From Allodiplogaster sudhausi (Eukaryota; Nematoda; Chromadorea; Rhabditida; Diplogasteridae): a stretch of 64,000 bases of DNA. The notes under the pieces were generated by a model. That model did not search any database. It saw only the letters and a list, made by a program, of their open reading frames with translations, and was not told the DNA's origin. This document shows, in pieces, positions 35,153 to 43,800 of the stretch; positions within the stretch are counted from its first letter, which is position 1; each line of letters opens with the position of its first letter. Location of the stretch: the NCBI GenBank assembly GCA_945643635.1, contig CALZFC010000010.1, positions 1,354,501-1,418,500 of the forward strand, read 5' to 3'. The position numbers and the translations under genes were made by a program.

Positions 35153-36197
35153 CCAGGAATTGGCTACAGTTCTGCCCTTTCCTAAAGATATCTAAAAGAT
35201 TTATACCGTACCGTGCACAGACACTAAAAATAAGCACCTGACCTTTTCTTGCCATTAGCTTCTTCTTTTTTCTCTGTTCTCCTCAAAATAGATTTAAAAA
35301 AGCTGAAGTGTGTATATTTGTGTGTTTGTTTGTTTGCTTTTCTCTCTTGTTGGCCTTTAAAAAAATGAAAGATGCAAAGGAAGAACGTTCAAATCGGGAA
35401 GTCTTTTATTCATTATTTATTTTGTGTCAGATTATTCTTCTTCTCTTCTTGGCTTTCTTCTCATCGATCGAGTTATTCTGTTATTCAGCTTATCCTTCTT
35501 TTAACTCTTTGCTTGCAAATACCGGGTAGCAGCATCTTTTTTTTCTTCCTCTAATTCTTCTGTCGATTTTTCTGGCCGTTAATCCTGTAATAGAGTAATC
35601 CGTTGATGTAAAGTATGTTTTAATTCTTGAGCCCTATTTTAAAAAAATTCTCAAACAACCTCTCTAATTTAGTTGTAATTTTTCGCACTTTTTTCTCCTA
35701 GACTTCATTCTAACGCATAAACAACAATAAACCGTGCCTAGCAGCTCTCTCATTGTTCGCGCTGTTTCTCCTTCTTCTTCTTTTTTCTTTTTTTTGTGTG
35801 ATTATTCTCTCCGTCCTGTCCTCTCAACTCGTGATTGATCCACATGCTGAATGTTGTTAATAATTTGAGCAGTCGAAATAAAATAAGAATCATTAAAGGA
35901 TTATTTATGCTAAATTTCATCCGATTTATGACAAGCCTCTTCTTCATTTCAATCTTCAAATCTGCCTTTCCTCGTCACTTCACTCGTCTACTCTTCCATC
36001 GAGCGGCTGGCTCCTTCTCTCGCTCTCGTTTGCCTCTTCGGCTGACTCATTTCGGCAATGCGTCCACCCGGTTATTAATCAACACCTAGTTTCCTCAAGA
36101 TTCCAGAAAGGGTTGCCTTCTTCCCTCGTGCCCTGCAACCTTCCCGAAGCTTAAGTGTTAACAAAAAATGAAAAAAAAACTAAATAATAAATTATAG
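35153..36197. repeat. 5' flank of tandem unit 3
   Basis: Nearly identical to 1-981, and closer to unit 1 than to unit 2. Small indels break the shared short frames, which supports reading the whole block as non-coding. Confidence 0.75.
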
Positions 36198-36628
36198 GGC
36201 GACACTTGCTTGCGCTGGCCAACGCCGACCCGGACAGCCCCTCGTCAGAAGATGAGCAGCCTCGAGTTAATGTAAAAAAGAATTAGAAGTAGAAAAATAA
36301 AATTAAAACACATAAATATAAAACTAGCACAATTTGTAACGGGGATAGTTTCCTACAATATTTGAGCACCCAAGGGCATGTAATTTTTATGTTCAGAAAT
36401 TTTTGCATCTGCGTAATCTCGTAAATCGAAATTGCATATGAATTAAATAACAAAAATACTTCTTTTAAAAATGTTATTCGTGATATTTGCATCATTATTG
36501 AGATTGTAAAATAAATCAAATTTTTTTGAAGTTATAAGGTTTTCCAAGTGATGACGAAATGAAATAAATCTCTTAAAAGTCACGTTTCTTCTAGCGGCTG
36601 CCGGACGAGTCGACGCTGCCGGAAAGTC
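36198..36628 (+). pseudogene. unknown plus-strand gene, copy 3 (truncated)
   Basis: Keeps only the first readable exon (36198-36271) and the first 34 bases of the next (36595-36628, to the residues for LPESPFV-start). At 36628 the sequence jumps to the text found at about 2291 in unit 1, so roughly 880 bp with the remaining four exons are deleted. Sequence is almost identical to copy 1, so the deletion is recent. Confidence 0.75.
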
Positions 36629-37102
36629 ATCTCTCCGGGTCATTCAACTGATTCCCCGCCCAGCAAAGTGATAAAGACGATGAATGGATGATTGCTCCTC
36701 ACATTATATTTTAATCGAGAGAAGTGAAGTCAAGGATACAGAATACATATTTTTTAATAAATGAAAAACTGGAAAAAAAAGATCGTTCAGAGATAAAGTA
36801 AACCTTAACAGCAATTTAGTTGATTGTGAGGTAAAACAGACTTACTGTTTTAAAAATGCAGAAACAAGCCGCAGACGAGCAAAATCGCTTGGATGAAGCT
36901 ACATATGTAAAGAGTCAGCGGAAAGAGAAGAAGGTTTAGAGGATTTTGGTCTTCAGGACAGTATAATGTATTGCTTTTTTAAGATAACTATAGACTTTAA
37001 TATACATTTTAGAGCAATTTTTTTGAGATTCCTCCATCGAGTTGGAATTTGGTCCAAATAATTGTTTTGTGAATAACTTCAACGAGATGACGAGATCTTG
37101 AG

Positions 37103-37252
37103 CTAGGGCCTCTTTTCAAGAGTAGAATCGGGAATGGCCGCTTTTTCAGTTGCGATGCGAGCCAGAAGCCAGCCGCATTCCAGCAGAAGGATGGCAGAGA
37201 TGCCGAGGAACAGGCCGGAGAGGCCGCCCAACGAGCTCAGCAGACCCGGCAA
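37103..37252 (-). pseudogene. EGAS-C: last exon only (TM2)
   Basis: A 150-nt exon encoding the final ASC transmembrane helix (GLFLGISAILLLE) and a short cytoplasmic tail ending EKRP-stop, same length and acceptor as in copies A and B. Upstream on the minus strand the sequence switches by about 37,380 to the block that normally lies 5' of EGAS, so all other exons are gone. Confidence 0.8.
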
Positions 37253-37640
37253 CTCAACCAGAACACGTGCCCAAGGGTACAGCAAGGCAAAACAGTTTAA
37301 GCTATGCCATTCGAAGAACAATAATCTTCAAAACTCCTCTTTACTTGATCCACTGACTAATGATTCTGCGGGATCATTAAAGAAAGAAATGGACTTGTGA
37401 ATGCGCCGTCGCTGGTGGCAACCTAGAAGATCTCTCAAACATCTTCTCTTGCTTCCATTCCTCCAGTGTAGTTGATCGCATCAGGAATGCAAAAAAACAT
37501 TCTCATCCACAAGGCCAAAATGCGCCTTCCTCCTTTGTCACTTTCTTTTGTTTTTCTAACGTGCCCTAATAAAACATTGGTCGGCAGCTGAGTGAGGCGG
37601 ATCTCAAAACGAGTTTTTTCCTCACGCGAGGCATCCTTTT

Positions 37641-38628
37641 GGCGCTACGTCCTTTGAGAACCGCCGGATGAGAACGCGCGGTATGAGAACCATGGCCGGC
37701 CTTTTGAGAACCGAGCGTAAAGCAAATCTCTTGGATGGAACTGAGCGTAAAGCAAATGTCTTGGATGATAACCGAGCGTAAAGTGAATGTCCCGGATTTG
37801 AACCGAGCGGGAACTATCACCTTTGTGCATATCTCGGATGAGAACCAAGCGGGAAATGATATTTTTGTGTACACCCCGGATGAGAACCAAGCAGGAAAAA
37901 TGATACTTTTGGTATGTCCCGGATGAGAACAAAGCGGTAAATGTCACTTTAGGGTATGTCCCGGATGAGAACCGAGCTTGAAATGTCATTTTTTGGGTAT
38001 GTCCCGGATGAGAACCGAGCGGGAAAATGTCCCGGATGAGAACCTAGCGGGAAAATGTCATTTTAGGTTTGGTGCGGATGAGAACCTAGAGGAAAACGTT
38101 ATTTTAAGTTTGGCCCAGATGAGCTTCATCAAACAAGAACCCCTTTACCAAAGATATGGTGAACGTGTTCTTGTATTGTTGTTTGTGTGAATAGAGAAGC
38201 TAGAAAGGAGAAACATAATTTGTAGTCCAATCAGAGACGCAAAATGAAATAGAGAATGTTTCGAGCAAGCAATTAGCAGATCCTATTTCAGTGTTTATCG
38301 GGACGACAATTCTTGTAGTTGTGAGATAAAAAAAAGATGTATCGTATAACAACAATCGTATGAATCTGTTACGAACACAGACGAAACGATAAAGTATCGC
38401 ACGAGTATTAGATTCTCATCCAGGCCAAACCTAAAATGACATTTTCCCGCTAGGTTCTCATCTGGGACATACCCAAAAATGAGATTTCCCGCTCGATTCT
38501 CATCCGGAACATACACAAGAATGACATTTACCGCTTGGTTCTCATCCGGGACATTTGCTTTACGCTCAGTTCTCAAACGGCCGGCCATAGTTCACATAGG
38601 GGGGGGAGTTCTCAAACGACTTAGCGCC
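37641..38628. mobile_element. non-autonomous DNA element with repeat-built inverted arms
   Basis: Ends GGCGCTACGTCCTTTGAGAA and, inverted, GGCGCTAAGTCGTTTGAGAA. Each arm is a tandem array of ~38-45-bp units around CCGGATGAGAACCGAGCGG and AAATGTCATTTT. It is flanked by ATCCTTTT (37633-37640) and ATCCTTTC (38629-38636), an almost exact 8-bp duplication. The empty site is near 15,555-15,570 in unit 1. No transposase ORF. Confidence 0.78.
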
Positions 38629-38995
38629 ATCCTTTCGGAGTACGAGTCGTTGTTCATGGTCAGTTGGCCAGTGCAGCCGATAGTCATGTAGAGGAAGAGT
38701 GTCCAAGCGCTAACAATAAGCGCTAGTTATATGGCACGGCAATTGTCTTTCTGTAGTCGGTGACAGTGTGGTCGACTTGAATGGTATCAGCGAATATATT
38801 ATGTTGTGATAAATATTGTTATTATTATTATTAAGATACCGACAAATCTTATTTCCGCTGTGACGGCAAACGCACAGCGTTTATTTTCTGCTGCGCATTC
38901 AATTTGTCTAAAGTTTCAAACATGATCGGAACGCTTGTTCGCGACATTGACGTTGTTGTCACAGACTGACCATGCGAACAAGCTGACAACTTCTC

Positions 38996-39115
38996 GAGCA
39001 AATCACATTCTAACAGTACTCTGCTAATGTTTTGTGGACACGGGAACTCGAACCCAAGACTTGCAAACTGTAATGCTATAACATTATCCAAATTGACCAC
39101 GATGCCACTTTCGCA
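38996..39115 (-). other. tRNA-like, SINE-like fragment
   Basis: On the minus strand an A-box-like TGGTCAATTTGGATAATG is followed about 35 bases later by the B-box-like GGTTCGAGTTCC. The acceptor and T stems do not pair well, so it is not a plausible working tRNA; more likely a degenerate tRNA-derived repeat. Confidence 0.3.
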
Positions 39116-39241
39116 AAGTCCAGGCTTGAGCTGGATGCAATCTTTGCCCTGTCGGAACATAAATTGCAATTTATGTTTCTCTTTATTCGAGTACATAAAT
39201 TTGATTGGCAGAAGATTCGCGCCGTTCGAATCTTCTGCCAA

Positions 39242-39476
39242 ACACACCGTTCGCGCCCCACTGACAGGCTAGTGCGTTGACGGTGTCCCTGTTGAAGTAC
39301 TGTCCCATCCACTGGGACCAGAACAGCGACATTCCGACGAGTTGTACGGGTTGGCCATTGGCGCCCACCAGCTTCGTGCCTTTCACGGAGAGCTGTCCAT
39401 AGGGCGGGTTCGTCGGCCTGAGCGCCGCGGCTCTCAGCAAAATGACTGCCAGACAGAAGAGAGTGTGCCGCAGCAT
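39242..39476 (-). pseudogene. GH5 cellulase fragment (copy 1, N-terminal part only)
   Basis: Starts with the same leader as the other copies (MLRHTLFCLAVILL, here with LRAAA) and the GH5 start PPYGQLSVKGTKLVG and VGMSLFWSQW, but the match ends after WGAN near 39,245. Beyond this the minus strand is unrelated sequence. Neither catalytic glutamate is present. A short inverted duplication (GAATCTTC / GAAGATTC around 39,210-39,235) sits at the breakpoint. Confidence 0.85.
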
Positions 39477-40660
39477 CCTGTGGAGTTGAACTGGCGTTTG
39501 CCGACTGCGGGCCCGCTTAAGTAGTGCACTCTTCCCTCATTCGCGTCTTTCCTGGCCTCACGGGAATATTTGGACAGCTGAGGTTATTGGAGTTGCTCCA
39601 CGTTTAGGAGAAATGAAGATGATTCGAAAACGTAAAAATGACATTGATCATAGAACATGACACGAGCAGTCTCGACAGGCGTAAGCGCATCGCGTGCGTT
39701 GACTTCCGCCTTCAGTTTCCATTGTCGTTTTAGACCCTAGAGGGAAGGTGTTCAAACAGTTTACGCCTTCTTCTTCCTTTGCAATATGATCTAATTTCGA
39801 TGAGCTAATGTTTGGAAATTTTGGTACATGAGCATTCATGGCGCTTTGTTTGCACAGGCTCTGTTCGGTGCAGTTTCAAGCTTTGGTGTGCACAAAGTGC
39901 CTTGGCACAACGTGGCCGAGAATATCTAGACCACGTTCAATTGATTCCTGATTTGAGAAAGCACCTAAAAGGAACTTTTGAAAAATCCAAGCTGGTCGAT
40001 ATTGGCCTGGTCCCTTGGGAGTTTTATTCTATTTGATTCTCTCGCAAATCGCGTCATATGTAGTATGTGCCTTTAAGATTTTCATCTGATTTACTGCTAG
40101 CTCTTTCTTCTACTCTCTCCATATGTGTCTTCTCTCCTTTATTCTATTGTAAACAGAGGACTTAATATTGCATATTCAGAAGATTCGTAGGGTGCAGAGG
40201 GTAACTTTGTGATCATCTGCGAGGCCCCAACGTGTGCAAAGGGTCGCTGTGTTGTAATGGGACCTCTTGCTGTGCCCTCTCGTGAACACCGACAGAGGAG
40301 AATGGGATGAGGGGTATCGGAAAGGCGGAGGGGGATGAGAGACCAACATGGGTGTGGCGGGTGAACGGGTGGGCGAGCACCCTGAGGAGAGCGCTAAAAA
40401 TCGGGCCCGAAGGCGAGAGTCATATCTGGTTCTCCTCCATGAGAGTGATAAATTGGAGTAAGAGATTCTTTCCAACCTACGCTAAAATATGTGCCCGCTT
40501 TCTTCTTCTGTTGTCTCCTTATACATAAAATGCAATTAATCGAATAGAATTTATCAGCAACATCTAATGCCGACAATGTTAAGTGGGTTTAGAGTTGCTG
40601 AGAAGAAGACGCGGTGGACGTCTCTCTTTCTGTCGAACGGGTCGTTGCTTGAGTCCCCGT
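39477..40660. other. cellulase copy 1 upstream and copy 2 downstream flank
   Basis: 39,477-39,930 is the 5' flank of copy 1 and matches 41,741-41,930 plus 49,744-49,913, which together are the copy 2 flank split by the retrotransposon. 39,990-40,660 is the copy 2 3' flank and matches 49,960-50,605. No coding frame is conserved in it. Confidence 0.6.
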
Positions 40661-41740
40661 TTAGCCCCTGGCGTTGCACGAGAACAGCTTCTTCGACTTG
40701 ATCTTATTCTTCAGGAAGACGCCGGCCTTCGACAACTGCCAGTCGTTGCCCACCTGGTTGGGCTGTGTGCCAGGCTTGAGCGCCGATGCGGCTTCGTTTT
40801 TGTCGCAGATCGACCACGCCAAATAGGAAGCCTTGTTTCGGTCCAGCAGTGAGAACCATTTGTTCGCCTCGTCCGTGTAGATCTGTCCGTTGGAGCCCCC
40901 GTCAGCCTCGGAAACTCCGTACTCCGAAATGAACACGGGGATCTTTGCAGCGGCCCTCGAGTTAAGCATTTCGCTCGTTGTCGCGGTGTGAACCCGAGTA
41001 GAAGTGCTGCACGTACATGATGTTCTTCTGGCCTAAATTAGAACATGACATCAATGAAGCGTGCGTCCTGCTTACCCCACAGAGGTGAGTTGCTGGCGTC
41101 GATGATGCCCGTGGCTCCTGAATATGATGGAGTACCCAGCAAGGCCATGTTGTCAGGGTCGATTTCGCGAATCGCCTTCAGCACGTCGGTGTGGTAGGGC
41201 TTCAGGACGCTGTTCCAGTCCACCTAAAGTGTTTGCTGTAGCCGCGAAGAGATCGAATCAAAAACATACCTGGAGAGGCTCGTTGAAGAGCTCGTAGAGC
41301 ACGTGCGGGTACTTGCCATAGGCTTGGGCCATTTGCTTGAAGAAGTCAATCGCCTGGTACTTGTGGTTGTGTGCCTCGTGGTCGTGCCAGTCGATGATGA
41401 CGTACATACCCCGCTCGATGGCCGCGTCCACGACGGTGCGCACCTTCGCAAGCTCGCTCTGCTTGTTGCTGAGGTAGCCGCCCTGGTCGACGCCCATCAC
41501 GACACGCACAACGTTCGCGCCCCACTGACAGGCTAGTGCGTTGACGGTGTCACTGTTGAAGTACTGTCCCATCCACTGAGACCAGAACAGCGACATTCCG
41601 ACGAGTTGTACGGGTTGGCCATTGGCGCCCACCAGCTTCGTGCCTTTCACGGAAAGCTGTCCATAGGGCGGGTTCGTCGGCCTGAGCGCCGCGGCTCCCA
41701 GCAAAATGACTGCCAGACAGAAGAGAGTGTGCCGCAGCAT
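40661..41740 (-). pseudogene. GH5 cellulase (copy 2, one-base insertion)
   Basis: Endo-beta-1,4-glucanase-like glycoside hydrolase family 5, minus strand. Exon 1 41270-41740 (signal peptide MLRHTLFCLAVILLGA, then PPYGQLSVKG, WGANVVRVVMG, DWHDHE, and YELFNEPLQ with the general acid/base Glu of the NEP motif); exon 2 41076-41223 (VDWNSVLKPYH, LLGTPSYSG); exon 3 40661-41032 (YVQHFYSG, VFISEYGV with the nucleophile Glu, YLAWSI, ends CNARG). Splice sites are GTATGT and GTAAGC with TTTAG acceptors. An extra A in exon 3 (near 40,971, compare 51,868) gives an early TAA just before the nucleophile strand. As read the enzyme cannot be complete. Such genes reached nematodes by horizontal transfer; the spliceosomal introns show adaptation to a nematode genome. 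Confidence 0.85.
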
Positions 41741-41930
41741 CCTGTGGAGTTGAACTGGCGTTTGCCGACTGCGGGCCCGCTTAAGTAGTGCACCCTTCCC
41801 TCATTCGCGTCTTTCCTGGACTCAATCGGGAATATTTGAACAGCTGAGGTTATTGGAGTTGCTACACGTTTAGGAGAAATGAAGATGATTCGAAAACGTA
41901 AAAATGACATTGATCATAGAACATGACACG

Positions 41931-42494
41931 TGTCAAGGAGGCCCCTTTTCTTCTACAGTTTTATCAATGTTTTATTGTCTTTTAGTGTACCAGTTAGCTT
42001 TTATAAGGTGCATTTATTTTCTTCCTTGCGTAGTAATTATTTCGGTTTGTGACTTTTAGTGTGTGATTGCTTTATGGTGTCATTTTTTATCATTCTTTAT
42101 TTTCTGGCTGGATTAGTGGTTAGGAGTTGGTGGTTCCCGGGTCGGAGGCGTGTAGCGGCGGGTAGCTCGTGGAAGAGCGGGTGTGAAGCGGCTCAGCAAG
42201 GAGCGTAGTGTCGTAGAAGAGCCAGCCAGTTCAAGGACAAGTTAAGGTGCCGATTTGAGTATTGTTTGTTTGTTTTGTTCGTTCATCTTCTTCTATCTCT
42301 TTGGCCTTACATTCTTCTTTTTAAGCCTTTGCTTTTAAATAAACTTTGTTCTTTTCTGCCCTTTGTTTCTCGCGTTGCAGGCAGGGTTGAACGAAGTTGA
42401 GCAAAGGCCTTGGGTGGTATATTGAAGGTTTTCTGTCTGAAGCTCGAGGTCATCCTTGTTGAAATCCGACTAGATACCAATTCCTGGTATTACA
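41931..42494 (+). repeat. 5' LTR
   Basis: 564 bp. An AAATAAA-like signal lies near 42,339. The next bases (TGGGGGCCGAAC) form the primer-binding site for an unidentified tRNA. Confidence 0.9.
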
Positions 42495-43005
42495 TGGGGG
42501 CCGAACTTGTGAACTGATAAGGACCTCGAGCAATAGCGATTCATAACTGTTGAGTCGCCGTGAGTGAAGCATAAAAACTGTGCTACCACGAGAAAAACCA
42601 CCCAAGGAAGGCCAAGGAGTTCGGAAGAAGTGAAGAGCACGGGAGAAGTGCTGCCCGAATTTTAAATTCGTGGCTGTGACCAGCATAAAAATTGTGCTGG
42701 CACTAAGATTGTGATTTGCATAGGGGAAGTGCTGCCCGATTTTTTATTTGCCATTGAATCGTAAAGTAACCAACATAAAAGGAGTGTTGGCATTGAATTT
42801 GTGCACAGCATAGGGGAAGTGCTGCCCGATTTTCAATTGCGAGCTAAACTTAATCGATTCGGGAGTAAAGCACGTGACTTTTGGCAAGGCATCTATTGAT
42901 TGACAAGAACGGGCACGAGTGTTGAGTAGCATAGAAGGAGTGCTATTAATTGAAGAAGTATTTACTGTGCCGTGAATGTACTGAGAATAATATTGTCAAT
43001 TCAGA

Positions 43006-43623
43006 ATGGACGAGAACGAGCAGCAGACGATTGAGCCAGCGGTCCTGGCAAGTAAGATGGTGGCAGCAGCGGTTGCTGGAAGTACGGAGCAGCTGGCGAA
43101 GAGTATGACCGCGCTGTCCACAGCGGAACAACCAAAGGTACGAGATGAGAATGAAAGTATCGTAAGGTTGAAAGAGAAAACACAAACTAACGGAACGAGA
43201 AAAGAAACCATTTTGAACGATGCAATTGAATTCATGACCAAAATTGACAACGAACGAATTTCATTCTGTGTGGCATTGAGAGAGCTAGCCGAATTGTACA
43301 TCCGTGATATCAATGCGAATGATGAATTGCAGGGCAACGAGCGCACGAGCCGAATGAAGCAGAACAACGAGCGGCTCACACGTGACCTAGAGAGGACAGA
43401 AGAAGCTCTGACACTGGCGCAACAGCAGATCGAGCTGCTGAGAGAGGACAAGAAGAGGTCGGAAAAGCGGATCAAGGAACTAGAAGAGCAAGTGAAGGAA
43501 TTGGAGGAAGGTCAGTTCAATCATGCAGAACATTTCAGTCGTGAAACTGGTATAGAAAACACGGGAACAAGCCAACTGATGACGAGAAACAGAGACTATG
43601 ACGAGACATCATTACAGGACTAG
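43006..43623 (+). CDS. ORF1 of the Ty3-type element, coiled-coil protein
   Basis: 205 codons from ATG at 43006 to TAG at 43621. Residues 1-60 are Ala/Thr-rich, and about 105-175 form a strong coiled coil (EEALTLAQQQIELL, KRIKELEEQVKELEE). It is in the same frame as the Gag-protease ORF at 43801, separated by TAG (43621), about 46 open codons rich in Arg/Ser/Glu, a second TAG (near 43768), and 10 more codons. This may be an N-terminal Gag extension made through stop readthrough, a separate first product, or Gag broken by two point mutations. No known domain. Confidence 0.65.
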   Translation: MDENEQQTIEPAVLASKMVAAAVAGSTEQLAKSMTALSTAEQPKVRDENESIVRLKEKTQTNGTRKETILNDAIEFMTKIDNERISFCVALRELAELYIRDINANDELQGNERTSRMKQNNERLTRDLERTEEALTLAQQQIELLREDKKRSEKRIKELEEQVKELEEGQFNHAEHFSRETGIENTGTSQLMTRNRDYDETSLQD

Positions 43624-43800
43624 ATATGGAGACGGAATCCGGAGGAGAGGAACACGGAGAGTCAGAGGGGAAGGCAGTCTCCTACCAACGATGCACACCG
43701 ACGCATGCCAGCAGGAAGAAGTCAGTCCAGAGAGAGTGGGGAGAGCGAGAAAAGCAGAAAATAGAACAACTCGAATAGAAGTAGCTATAAGGCGTACCAA

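Noticed and set aside
38849..39247. A 132-codon minus-strand frame next to the cellulase fragment
   Set aside because: No family resemblance; it runs through a tRNA-like repeat and starts within the cellulase breakpoint, so it is probably chance.
41303..41536. Plus-strand frames over cellulase exons (also at 51,250, 52,211 and 53,171)
   Set aside because: Antisense shadows of the GC-rich cellulase exons, which are explained on the minus strand by GH5 motifs and splice sites.
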